Source of the DNA: Toxoplasma gondii ME49 | Taxonomy: Eukaryota > Apicomplexa > Conoidasida > Eucoccidiorida > Sarcocystidae | Direction of reading: 5' to 3' | Length of the DNA stretch: 64,000 bases | Assembly (NCBI RefSeq): GCF_000006565.2 | Contig: NC_031469.1 | Span: 558,001-622,000, forward strand | Shown: in pieces, positions 47,003 through 60,200 of the stretch | How the letters are laid out: each line of letters starts with the position of its first letter | Position numbering within the stretch: the stretch's first letter is position 1 | Made by a program: the position numbers and the translations under genes | Notes under the pieces: model-generated | Database searches by the model: none | The model's input: only the letters and a program-made list of their open reading frames with translations | Told to the model about the DNA's origin: nothing

Positions 47003-49004
47003 AGCAGCAGACTTCCTCAAAGATGGGTGAAATGTGCTTCCGCGCTTTCCTTCCTCCAGCTCTCTGTCTCCTTCTCTCTCGCCTCTGCTTCTGCGGCTTC
47101 TCCCCCTCCCCCTTCCTCTGCTTCAGTTCACTTTCCGTCGCTCCTTCCCGCGGCATCTCTTGCTGCCCCTCACTGTCCTCTTCTCTCCTCCCACCAGGTG
47201 AGACAGAGGGCGCCGCGGAAGATCGATAAACTCGACTCTGCAAGGTGCAGTGCCAACCGAGCGCGGCGAAGCAGCAGAGGAAAGCGATGCTGAGGGGGAG
47301 GAAAGAGAGTGGCGAACGAGGCAGAGATTGAAAGGCTGGAAACAGCCAACCAGACAGCGGGAAACGCGCCGCGGGAGTGGAAAGCGGCGGTTTCGGCAGA
47401 CTCGGCGCGGAGGAGGAGGAGGAACGGAGAGACGCGAAAGGGCTCCTGTCAAGGAAGCCGAATTTTGGGACGGAAACAGCAGAAAACGAGAAAAACGAAG
47501 GTGTGCTTTGTGTCCTCCAGCTATGCCATTTGCGAGTAAAAAAGCGCCTTCGCGAGTCCCCAGGTCACCTCCTTCCCGGGTGTATAAGACAGACACCCAA
47601 CGTTCGATCGCGAGTAGCGCCTGGGAAGATGAGATCCTCCACACCTTGGATCCGCCAAAAAGGCCAAAGAATGAGAGAAAAGAGAAAACAAGACAAATTG
47701 TTGCTCTAACGAAGACGACAAAGGAGAAGCAAGACCTCCCTTGCCGGTAAAAACGCGAAAAAACGGGAGCGAGCAAGTCTGCGTTGGAGACAGGCGCCTC
47801 TCCACAGCGAGTGTCTGCAACTTCCTGGGAGAAACCAAGCAGGAAAACAGCTTCTCCGAGAAGATCGCAAACGGCTAGCGCATACACCCAAAAAAAAGTG
47901 ACTTTGAACACGGATGAGAAAAACAAAAAAAGCTCTCCATTCCTGTCGCGACACACCAACAACCTGCGGCGTAATAGCGACAGTTCGCAAAGGTTGCTCA
48001 GCGCTTCGCATGCATGCTTTTCGCCTGCTATCTTTGGCGAGCATAAAGCAGAGGCCCAATATCGCGAAAAGGCATCCCCTATAGAGTCGTCATCGCCGTG
48101 TTCAGCTCTCACTCTCTCACCAGCAAGAACCATCTCACTGTAAAACAAGCTCCCCAAATTCCAACAGGTCCTTACTGCCAAACATCCATCGATAATATAT
48201 ACCTGCATTTACAGTTGCTCGTCTATATATATACATATATATCTTTTGTCTACATTTCTGTGTACAAAACTGATCAATACCCCTTCCTAAAGTCTATATT
48301 TGACTATATATATACATCCATGCAGCCATGTGTGTGTTGCCGTGCGTCTGGAAATTTAGGCATATGCTCATGTGTGAAACTGCATAGGACTACAAATACG
48401 CTGAAAAGTCACACGCTCACGATGCACAGTTCTCCTTTCTTTGAACATCTGGATATCTGCATAATGTTCTACGCATACGCATATATATATGGATGTGTGC
48501 TAGTGTTTTTCTTTGTGTCTCCTGTTAAGAGGCTCTCTGTTGGTGTTCAGTCGTCTTCTGTCGCCGAGGCATATAGAGGGGGATATAAAAATATGTATAC
48601 ATACTCATGTGACATGTGACTGCAGGCATGTCACTCCGTCTTCCCCGTGCTTCTTGCTGAGAGTGTTTGTGTTTGTTTCAGTTTAAAACTTTGTTTGCGT
48701 CATCGGAGTGTATCTCTCGTGTTTTCAACAAGACTGCATCGGGTAAATGTTTTCCTGATGCGGATTTCCACTTCCGTTTCTGATCCTTCAGGGCAGTGTG
48801 CGTGATCTAGAAGGCTGATGCTGGTGGTCTTCTCTCTAAAAAAGTAAAAAGAACATTTCTACACAAATCATCTCAAAGCACGAACGCCGCTTCCCCCAAC
48901 TGCCTAAAACGCCCGGAGAAGCGCAAAGTCTCTCATCAGGAGGCACAAGAACAGAGTACCACGTTGACATTCACTTACTACAGGCACTTTATATGGTCTC
49001 CTGT

Positions 49005-49147
49005 TTATATATATATATATGCATAAGCATCCATGTATTTATATATGTATTAACATTCTTATATATATATATATATATATGATTGTTTATATAATTATAT
49101 ATACGTATATATATGTTTCGACCTGTATATATATATATATATATATA
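49005..49147. repeat. Cluster of three (TA)n tracts
   Basis: TA runs lie at about 49005-49020, 49060-49080 and 49125-49147, joined by A/T-rich linkers. This is the most A/T-rich point of the intergenic region. Confidence 0.9.
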
Positions 49148-50404
49148 AACACATATGTGTCTATGTATGTTTAAAGGGAACAGGTATCCCGTTTCTTTCA
49201 GTCGAAAAAGGCGTTTTCACATCTGTGCATTTGGATCTCGAGCCCGATATGTGTAACGGTAGGCAGATGGCTGAGTGATCTGAAAATCTACAAGACTCAA
49301 CGCCTGGACACCTGCACCGAAGAAAGATGTATATCTATAAAGAGAAGACGAATCACGCAGTCACGCTGGAGACATGTGTGTTCAAGTGTATGTTTGTGAA
49401 TCATTCGTAACGTGTACGTTCCCCTGTGACAAGTCCTTCTACGTTCTACATTTGTTTTTGGGATCGATACAGAGATGTTCGTTGTCGTGCCTCCATTTTC
49501 TCTCAAGGCGCCTGAAAATATGCGAGCGAATTTCAGTGGAAGAAGCAGCTCGTCATGGAATGTGAAGAAACATTTCTGTCCGATCTGCTCGTGCTCTGCA
49601 GCGAAATGCACGATGGTCGAATACTGGCTAAAAATCGTTTTTGTGTGTGCTCTGGTGAGCTCTGATTCGTCCTGTTTCCCAAATGTTCCTGAACGGTGGG
49701 AGCCCCACCGTGCATAACAAAAACTTGGGACCATGCGACTTTCTCTGCGGTTTTGAACACACTCTCCCTCTCAAAAGGAGCGTCTTCAAATCAACTCTCG
49801 ATTCAGAGGAACGGCTCCTGCCATCCCCCAACGCATGCCGTTTGTTGATTTGCAGCTGGTTCCGCACAGTAAAAAACCCCACTCGCTTTAACACACTCAG
49901 AGACACTCCTCGGAGAAGTAGCGATACTCGCCTAGAAGAGAAGGAGAACGAGGGAATTTGGGAGAGCTCTGAGTCGCAGACACAGAATGCATGCAGGGGA
50001 AAAGTAGAAAGAAGGACGATGGAGAAGTGACGGGTGCGGTGCATACCCCGCTTGATAAAGAGTGCCATTTTGGCAGGACGGAGAACACAGGGCAAACGAA
50101 GGAAAGAAACTCGCTCCTGCTCTCTGGAGGCCGGAAGCCTGGGAGACGCGGAAGTGATGACCGTCCCGGGAGACCCCAGGTGACGCCCACGCACAGGGAA
50201 ACTGGAACACAAAAGGTCGAGTCTAGGAAATCACTCTTTCGTCGATTTCGATCCTCTGTTGCTTCCAAAGATGACCAATAACGAAAGAACAAAGAGCAGG
50301 AAGGAAACATCGGTGCTTAGCAGCAACCAAGAGAAACACTCTGTTCCTCGGTGCCGACTCATATCTACTCATAGACACATATATACAGCTGTATGAACGC
50401 GTGC

Positions 50405-50620
50405 AAAGATACATATATATTTATATATACATGTATATGTCTGCATATATATATATATATAGACATTCTTACATATATACATATATACGTATGTGTATAC
50501 GTATGCGTGTACGCATATTTAACCGTATACATATGTGTATATATAATCGTACACACGCATGTACAGATATGCGTTTACATCTACGTATAAATATGCGTAT
50601 GTATATGTATATATATCTGA
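50405..50620. repeat. TA/TGTA-rich microsatellite tract
   Basis: Interrupted (TA)n with acgtatg and gtatac words extends over about 200 bp. Open frames on both strands here are simple Tyr/Ile/His repeats and not genes. Confidence 0.85.
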
Positions 50621-51241
50621 GTGTAACCGTATCTGTATATGAAGAAGCAAGTTTACGGATACAAAGGTGAGGACAAGCGCTGAAAAGTCTTATTTTCGAA
50701 GGGAAGAGAAGAGCAAAGTACAACACAGGAGATGTGGTAAGAGACTGACGAATGTCTGCCTTTCTTTGGTTCAGAAACAAAGACCCCTAGGCGCATTTTA
50801 GAGACGTTTCGAGGGCGGTATTTCTCATTATGAGAGAGGAGTGAAAGAGCTGAGTGCATGCATTCGTTAACGGAACAAGACTCGCGTTAGACGGCCCGTG
50901 AACTGTGGCGCGGATCCTTTTTCTTCTCCACATTTGCCCCCGCCTCAACTCTTGTCCGTTCCTGTACCGGAACCCCAGCAGCAACAAGACGCAACTAGGA
51001 AAAGCAGCATGAAGAGAAGACAGCGAGAAGAGAATGATGGCAAAGGGAAGAACAGCAGACAGAGTGAAAGGAAGAAGAACAGAGTAAGAAGCAGGAGACA
51101 GGTGGAAAGACGCGAGACAGAGGAAACTGCGGGATGTGACGACGAAACGGTTTGCCAGTGCTTATGCAGGACTTGGACGAATGTGGAATCAGGAAGTCCA
51201 TCAAAGAGTCCCGCTGTGTCCATAGTCACACAAAGAAGGAC

Positions 51242-54200
51242 TCAGGCGACACCTGCGTTTGGAGGCGCCTGGGCTTGCTGCGGCGGAGAAGGTCCGAAGC
51301 CAGGCCCAGGAGGCGGCATAAAGTAGGGAGAGGGAGGATACAGAGGATACGGTGGAAGGTAAGGAGGCGGATAGCCGCCTCCAGCAAAGGGTGGAGACGG
51401 TGGGAAGCCGTACGGTGGCGCAGGGTACGGAGGAGACGGCGGAGGCGGAGCTTGCGACGAAGGAGATGAGGTAGGAGAAGAAGGAGACGAGGGAGGAGAA
51501 GAAGGAGACGAGGGAGAAGAAGGAGACGAGGGAGAAGGCGGAGGGAGGGAAGCAGGAGGAGGAGGGAGGAAAGCGTAAGGACCTGCAAGGCCCTGCTGGC
51601 CTCCTCCTCCGGGTCTCGGCGGGCGCCCACCCCCCATGGGAGGAGGCATCGGAGGTCGACGTTGAGCAAGCTGAGGAGGAAACGGCGATCGACTTGGAGG
51701 GGGTCTCGGCACAGGCGCAGGTCTGGGCGGGGGTCGTGGCTGAGGCTTTTGCTCTTCATGTTCAGATTTCGCGTCCTCTTTTTCACCGGCGTTCTGCGCC
51801 TGTCTCCCAGCTTCGCTGCCTCCGCCCCCTCCAGAAGAGGAAGGAGGGGACGATGCAGAAGAAGAAGCAGGCGAAGAAGAAGAAGCAGGAGATGGGGGAG
51901 ACGAAAAAGACGGAGTTGGAGAAGACACAGGAGAAGGCGAAGAAGAGGAAGTGACTGAAATTGGTGTTGATTCATTTGCATCTGAAGGGGCGGAGGCAGA
52001 AGGAAGAGGTGGGTTCTCAGGAGTTCCCTTTGGAGGCGCGTCGAGAGGGCCAGCAGACGGCAGTGGCAGAAACCCTGGAAACCCAGGGGGAGGCCCATGG
52101 GGGCCAGGCGACCCAGGGGGAGGCCCATAGGGGACAGGCGACCCAGGGGGAGGCCCGTAGGGGCCAGGAGACCCAGGGGGAAAAGGTGGAGGCATGCGAC
52201 CGTAGGGCAAGAAGGGAGGCGGCCCAAGGGGTTCGTCATTCGCTTCCTCCCGGCGCTCAAAGAGATCTGTCCAGCTGCGGAGACACAAAGAACGCGGAGA
52301 GACAAGAACGCATGCACTCGGAATGCTCGAATCCCCACGGAACACTCGTGAAGGACAAAAACACAGTCCCACTCTCCGTCGTCTCCAAGTCGCAAAGAAC
52401 TGACTTCATCACAGCGATGCATTCACATCGACGGAATTCAAAGTCTAGTGCTTCAAGCATATACTGACACTATATTTTTATATGTAGAGACAGATTAAAC
52501 AGATGACTAGATAGGTAGACGGATTGATACATAGACAGATGTACATAGAGACTCAGGTGTGTATTTGAAATCCGTTACGTGAGGCGAAAAACCTGCCAAT
52601 ATCGGCATGCCGGGGTGTCGTGAGTGTCTATACATCGGGATCAGTCTGCTTCTGTTCGGCATGTTTTTTCAAAGGTCACCACTGCCACTTTGTTCCTCTC
52701 TCGTTCACCTTTCACTTCACAGCAGTCCTGTCTCGGCACCCGTTTTTCAGCATTTTCGACTTCTTTGTTTTCATCTCCAGTCCGTGGGCGTCTCCTGTTC
52801 TCTGTCCGCACAGCCCCTACCTGTCCACGACTGTCTGCACAGCGGGTGTTCTCTGTCCTCGTTCCGCCGCGTTCTGTCTGGGGCTTCTCTGGAGAGCCGT
52901 CGCGTCGCTTTTCTCCTCTGGGTTTCTTGAATATCTGACGCATTCTGTTTTGATCCAGTTGAAGCTGAAGCGAGCACACGAAGGATCCTCGAGGCAGAGC
53001 AGGGCGCATCGTCCGAGCGAGAGAGGGCTGTTTTTTGCGATCTCTTCGGCGCCCACGAGCGTCGCCTGCGGAAGGCGTACAAAGACGTCGAGGAGCTCGT
53101 TCCACTGCTCTGCAGCCAGTTCTTCGGAGAGGGGACACTGCGCCGTCTTGGCCTTTGTCTGTTGTTCTTGCCCTGCGGAGTCGCCGCTCGACGCTTTCGG
53201 AGCTTCGACTTTGATGGAGACGAGGACGGCGCCCGAGCCGGAGACCTTGTTCAGAGAGCTGTCGAGAAACATGGCGGTGACGAGGAAGAAGCCAGAGACC
53301 GTCTCTCCGGCCTTGAAGTTCTTCGAGTTCACGGTGAAGGAGACGCGCGTCTTCGTGCCAGAGACATCCATGACGCCCGACTCATGCTGGAGCTGGAGAT
53401 TGCGTCCAGCAGAGGACGCAGAGCCACCGAAGGAGAGGCCGCGAGAAGAGGAGCTGCTTTTCGCGCGCGAGGAAAGGCGAGAAGAGGAGGCGAAGGAGCT
53501 AGGGAACAGCAACACAGCCATCTCCGACTGCGGGACACCCTCTGAAATCTTCGTCGCCCTCAGACCGTCGGGGCTCTCAACTCCCATCTGAGGAGAAACG
53601 AGGGAGCCGCAGCGAAGAGAGAGGGAGCACACATGTGGAGGGGCCAGAAGGAGAAGGAAGTGGAAAGAGAGAAGAGAGAGCAAATGAAAAAGGCTGAAAT
53701 CGAGGTCACCGGCAAAGCGGAAACAGGTTTCGGAAGGAACAAAAAGATCAAGCAGAAGAGTGCAAGGTGGAAAGGGAAGACCGCGTGAATCGATGAATGC
53801 ACAGACACTCGCTTTCGAGAGCGCAAAACGACGGGTGGTGAGACAGCAGGCAGCGAGGGCAGAAGCGTCTCTCTCCAGGCCTCACAAAAATAAATGGTAA
53901 CGTGAGCTTTCACAACGGCCTGAGATTGGAGAGGGCGAAAAGTCGCAGATTGCCCTGTCCATCGTCGGCCCTCAGATGCTTCTTCTCTCTTCCCTCTTGT
54001 TCCCTATTTCCACTTTTCCCTATCGTTCCTTTGTTTGCTTCTTCTCCCTCTCCCAAGACCGCTTTCCTCATGCTCTTCTGGTCTCGCTCTGTCATCTTCT
54101 TTCTTGGCGCTCTCCTTTCTTCTGTCTTCTCTCTTCCTTTTGTCGTATCTATCCTTCTCTCGTCTCCTGCTTCTCTTCCCTTCCTCCCGATATCCCATTC

Positions 54201-57200
54201 TGTCTGTCTGTTCTCTTCCATTTATGTTCCCTCTTCGTAGTTTGGAAAGCGACAGAGTCAGCGATGGCTCCTCAGAGCCGAGAGGCAAGTCGTTGCTTCC
54301 TCGAAAACGCTTCCTGCACCTCACGAGACGCTGTTTGTTTGTCATCTCCTTTCTCTTGCTATTCCGTTTCTCTCCTCCCATTTTTCCTTGCATTTTCTCT
54401 CTTCTCTCTTCCTTGTTCGTTTCTCGCATCGTCCCCCCTCTTTCGCTTACTTCCCTCCTCCCCTTTTTCTTTTCCTTTCTTCTCTCCCCTCTTCGTTTTT
54501 CTCACCACAGCAGCGGCCCAGTCCCGAGGCGTGTAGGTCGGAGCAACGCTTTTGTAGTAGAAGAGGATGCGTCCGCTTGCATGCAGAACGAGCTGGAAAG
54601 TGGCGCCGGCTGTAGGTACACCCGAGCGCTGGAAGGAGCGCTTTCGGACATGTACGTTTTCCCACTGCACGATGGCTCTGTCCTGCCAGGTCTGAAAAAA
54701 GATGTTCGATCCCGGAGAGTCGGATGGCGGGAAATCCATCCAGAGAGGCGCAAGCACCTGAGGCAGGAAACGCGCGAGTGAACAAATGAATCCGATGGAA
54801 GAGCGAAACAAAAAAGGAGAAAATGCGGCAAGCAGAGAACCGACCAAGCAAGACAAGGAAGACAGACAGTCGAACAGAAAACAGAAGAGGGGGAGGGGAG
54901 AAGAAGGAGTACACGAAGACAGAGAACGAAGAACAGAGAAGAGAAGAAGGAGAACAGACAGATACCGGCACAGGAACACCAGGATACGAAAAGAAGACAG
55001 ACAAAGGAGGAAAAACGAGGAGCTCATTATACAGAGAAGAAAGAGGTGTAACGCCTTTTTTGTGGGGGTCTCTGACCGATCCAGACCATTCTCCCTCCTC
55101 CACCGCTTGTTCTTTTCTGTGTTTGTCTCTTCCACTTGCTTCTTTTGTCGATTCGTACCCCATTCGGCGCCTCTTTGTCGGGCATGCTGGGAGGTTTCCA
55201 AAGCTCTGGCCCCTGGACGTTTTCCACCGAAACAAACCCAGTTGGAGAGACAAAGAGTTGTCGAAACGGCGATCCCCAAAAAGGAAAATCGAAGGCGAGA
55301 GTCACTCGACGGATGCGCGAGAGACGCCCAGAGGCGAAGAGTGGCTGACCCGAGGCGCTAATGTCATTCCTGGAAACCACCGAAGAAAGGAAAGAAAAAC
55401 TGCACGAAACATGCGGAACAATTTCTCGAAACACATCGAAGACTGTCTCAACCTGCCAGAGCATGCATGAATGAATCTCATCTTTATTTCTACATAAACC
55501 TTTTAGTAATTTATTCACAATTGGAAGAAAATCTACAAATGAACGATTCAGCAGCTCGATACATGCGTCCATATATATATATATATATATATATATAGGT
55601 ATGCATGCATAAGTTCGATCAGGTCTCCACAGAAAGATATATGTAGAAGGAGACGAGTAGTTGCGTCGAAGTGAGGAGACGGATCTGTGCTGATGGAGGG
55701 GCAGGCACTTCGGTAGAAAAGCCTCCACACAAATTGTAAAGGAGTTTAAACAAGTGAGGCTCAGTAATGAAGGCCTGTACAGCGACAGCTCTTCCTGTAT
55801 CGCGACGTGCTTACAAAGACTTTCGTACGGCCAGAATCTTTCGTAACGAAACAATCCAACGTAGGCAGTAAGACAGAAACATGGTGTACGTACACCATTG
55901 TGGCCAGCGGCAGATGACACTGCGCATTCACGTCAACATCGTGTCACCTATCCACACAGACCTGTCGCTTTTTCAAGAGTGAGCTCAGGCGTGAGCTCTT
56001 CCTAATGCTACAGGCAAACTTCGAGTTTCTCTTTGAAGTGAACTGAGGAATCTATTTCACCGGGGATTTCCTTGAGACAGCGTTCAACTCATTTTCCACT
56101 CTCCGTGGAGCTCGTCTCCGCGCTTCTCTCCCCACAAGAAAGAGTCTCTTCCAGTGTTTCACCGTTTGATTTTCGCACCACTGGTATTTCACAGGAGGGA
56201 GTCCTGGAGGCGGGTCTGCTCCGTTGATGAGATATGCGTAGCCTGCGTCTCCCAGTGCTTCATTTGAGTCTTCTTCTCCACTTCTGTTTTGTCCTGGGAT
56301 TCTCTCCGACTCGCGATTCCATGCCCAGTCGCTCATGTTGCCACCGGAGTTTCTGGTCGGCGCGGAGCCGCCTGAGTCGAACTTCGAATCTGAGCCCCGG
56401 AGGCGCTCGACGCCTGTCTCCCTAGCGCCTCTGAAATTCTTCTTTCCCTCTTCCGACTGCTCCACGACAGAGACGAACTCGACAGAGTATCGCACTTCAC
56501 GCTGCAGGAGACGCTCTCCTTTCTCAATCGAAAACTCCTGCATCACCTCGCTGTCCGGAGGCACCGTCAGATCCAGAAACACGGGCGCTACACCGACATC
56601 GATCGCGACGCACCGAAGCCGGACGGTGTATAGACGCTCCACAGGCTCAGAAGAAGAAGGGGAAGAAGAAGAGGAAGAAGAAGAGGAAGATGGAGAGGAA
56701 GAAGGAGAGGCGTCTGCAAGTCGAGCACGCAACGTCAGGATGCCATCTTCGGTGCCGGGAGATAACATGCGACAGCCGACCTACGGGGAGAACAGGCAGA
56801 CATGGACGACGAAGAAGTGAAGCTGAAAGTCAAGGAACAGAAGACGGTGGAAGGCGAGGGGAATGGGTGGAGCGGACCCTCTGGAGTACCACACGTGGAG
56901 GTGAACAGGACGGAGAGAATTTTTGCGAATGTCAAATCCGAAGGAGGGAAGTGAGAAAGACGGCGAGAAAGAGGAAGTGAAGAGGATTCTGACGAGCAGC
57001 GAATACGTATACAGGAGAACGGTAATTCGAGTCGAGGGCGAAGCGCAGAAGGTGGCAACGTTCATTCCAAAGTCATCACCCGCAGGACACCGGGAAGAAG
57101 GAAAAAGTATACGCTTAAAAAATATACGCATTTGCGAGGGGAATTCTAGAGTGCAAGCTCTTGGGAAGATCGAAGAACGAAAGAGAGGTGAAACGCAAAT

Positions 57201-60200
57201 GTACACCGCAAAAGCGACAGACAGGGAAACGAGGCAGAACCACAACTGCCCTGCTACCTCTGTGGACTTGCTCCTTCCTTCAGGAAGGGATTCGTTCCTC
57301 CTTTCGCATTTCTTCTGTTTTCCTCAACAGAAAGCAGAGGTCCCAAATCTGTTTCGGTACCGCATCCAGTACTTGTCTCCGCTCTGCGTACGTACAGCCG
57401 AAATGAGCCTCAAGCTTCCAGATGCGTGCAGATGCAAGGATGGGCTAGGAAGTGGAATTTTTCTAGAGAGCGAATTTGGGAGCTCTGTGTCTCTGGGGGT
57501 TTCCAGCTCACCTTGATGGGGGAGAGGAACCTTCCATTTTCAATGCGGACTTCACCTCCGGGAGGGCTGAGGTGGAAGAAAGTATCTGCAGCAGTCGCGT
57601 CGATCTTCAAAACTTTCACCAACACCGCGCCCTGGTCGGTGGGAACGCGGACAGGAAGAGCGACGGGGAGGGAATTCACATTTCGCAACACGGGGTCCAA
57701 AACGATGACTGGAGGAAACTCGAGAATCGGAGACTCGGCGACTTGCAGTCGGATCGGAACAATTGCCAGATTCAGTGGAGTGCCTTGGTAGTTCGCCAGC
57801 AGCCGCAGCTGCGATCTGGCAAGCAGCAGGTCAAATCGTGAGAGACCATGAACGCATCAATGAAGAAAGAGAGAGAAGCGAGAAGATGGAGCCCGGCACA
57901 AGAAGCAGAAAGAGTAGCGATTGAAGGAAGAGAGAAAGAAGAGAAAGAAGAGGGGAGAGACGGGAGAGAACCGAGGCGGGGAAGGAGCAAGGAAGGAAGC
58001 GGAGAGGAAGAAGCAGAGCAGGATGAAAGGAGTGGGATAGGAGCGAAGAGAGCGAAGCTGGAGTCGGATGGAAAGGAAGAAAACACTGAGAAGCAAGACA
58101 GGGACGAGATAGTGCAGACAAAAGAGAGATAAGCGACAGCAGAGATAGTAAATGAGAGACGAGCGTCCAGAGGAGGACCAGGTCGACAGTGACGGAACGG
58201 CATTGCGCAAAGAAGGAAGCATCAGTTCAAAGTAGCACCTGCTGGGCGGTGGTTGAACGGACAGAGTCGAGAGGAAGGATTTATGGAGCGCCGTGACGCC
58301 TCTTCCCCATAGAGAGACTGTGTTGCGACATCAGAGCTTCGTGAGAGATGGCAGAAGATGCGGGGAACGCGAGAGACGAGGGAGCGAGAGAGAAACGCAA
58401 AGCAGGAGGGGAAAACGAACAGAGACGCAAACTGAAGAGAAAAGGTGTACAGACACTCGCATCCTTCCTCTCTACGAAGACGAGAGATGTACAAGGAGTA
58501 GCAAGTGGAGGTACACGACTGAAGAATGCGGCAGCTGGAGAGCGACGTGAGAAGAAAACGGCCGAAGAGGAGTCGCGCGTACTAGAAGACAGGGACAGAA
58601 AACAAATGGAAGAGAAAGAATTTGACAACATGCAAAGGCGAAGCGAAGGAGAGACCGTTAAGGGCAGCGCGGCAAGTCCCAGAAGCCCCAGAGGCCACTA
58701 CCCAACAAAGCAAAGCTTGAGAACGTCGCAGATCCTTACCGATAAAAGCCGTTCTGCTTGCCGCGAATGTCCAGAGAGACCGTCGCTGTGCTGCGTGGTG
58801 ACAACGTGGAAGGAGCATGAACTGTTATCCACTGACCAAGAGTCTCCTGAAGGGTCTGAGAAAACACAGAAACTCGGGGAAATCGGCAAACCCTAAACTA
58901 ATCAAGTACACGCGACAGCGAAAGGCGGCGCAGGAGAAAGAGAAACCATCTAGACGGCATATTGCAGTGTTGGAAAACGCCTTCACTTTTTTGCGTTGCA
59001 AGGTCACGAAACCCATGCACAGCTCTTATTCTGCAGAAACGTCTCTTTGGTATCCGGCCGTCCCATGCGTGAACAACTTTTGAATCTTTTTCACCGACTC
59101 CAAGTTCTCCCGGGTTAGCAGAGCGTGTGCGTGAAGCTACTTGTTGTAAAGCATACGTTCACAAATAGAAGCTCGTCTTCTAGATCTGCGTGAAGAATTC
59201 CGATTTCATATCGTATAACGCTGTTCTTCCACCTCCGTCCGAGCAGGTGTCGATAGCTGTTTAGGGTTTACCAGAGACCTTCTAAGTTTTATTTTAAAAT
59301 CCGTTTTGGAGTGGAAAGAGCGCGTGGGTGCTTCAAACACATTTGAAGATATTCGTTGAGGCGCGATTACATCCTGAACTGCGTGAACCGTAAATGGCAT
59401 GTGTCGAATTATTCAATCCGGGTCTACCTGGAACAGAGAGCATTTGCGGACGCAAGCTGAACGCTCGACGTGATTTCTTTCGAAAGTTTACTTTTGGAAG
59501 TGTGTCTAAAAGTGAAGCGTTGAAGACGCAAGTGGCATGCAAGTATCTAGTCGGGTTGAACGCTACGTTTTCCCGGACCGGCGAACGCCGTACCACAACA
59601 GCAGCGTAGGCGTCGACGAGTCCATGCGCAATGGTGTTTTGAATCGTTGGCAGTCGTTTTGAAGAGACAATGAGGATTCTGCGGATTTCTTCGACGCTGG
59701 CTTCCGGCTTCATCGTCCAGAGGAGTGAAGCGACTCCGGCGACGAGTGGGCAGGCCTGGGAGGTCCCGTCTTTGTATTCGTACGAATCGAGAAGCCAAGT
59801 GCTGAAGATGTTCATTCCAGGAGCTGCGAGGTCGACAGTCTTCTTTCCAAAGTGAGAGAAAGAAGCGAGTTCTCCACTTTGACCCACCGCACCCACAGTG
59901 AGGACGTTGCTGTTGGCGAGTGCCGCTGGGTACAGCGGCTCCTCGTCGAGATCTCTGCCGAAACGGTTTTCGTCGCGGTTCTCTGAGGTCGAGTCGATCC
60001 CACCCGCGTTGCCGGAAGCCGTCACGAAAAGCATGTTTTTCTCGGCTGAACGGTGGACTGCCTCGATCATTGTGCGAGGAAGTCGAGCCGCGTTTCCCCA
60101 AGAATTCGAGCTGATGGACGCCCCGTTCTGAATCGCGTAGTCCAGCGACCGGGCCGCATCCGACACGTACCCTGGAGAAAAAAAGGAAAACCGATGGAGA

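Larger units (their letters stand above)
47003..51241. other. 4.2-kb intergenic region, TBC-gene promoter and subtilase 3' flank
   Basis: The 47003-48200 part is the likely promoter and leader of the TBC gene. It is CT-rich on the plus strand at 47040-47190 and changes to GA-rich at about 47240-47480. It contains a 361-codon minus frame (47123-48208) with no domain, which I regard as chance. From 48200 to 50620 the region is rich in TA microsatellites. From 50640 to 51240 lies the 3' flank of the subtilase gene. No gene is supportable here. Confidence 0.5.

Noticed and set aside
47123..48208. 361-codon minus frame upstream of the TBC gene
   Set aside because: There is no domain, no splice link to the TBC exons and mixed composition typical of leader and promoter DNA.
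50365..50670. Tyr/Ile/His-rich frames on both strands
   Set aside because: They are translations of a TA/TGTA microsatellite.
52624..54781. Several 100-320-codon plus frames
   Set aside because: They are antisense to protease exons and CT-rich introns; none has a motif or matching splice phases.
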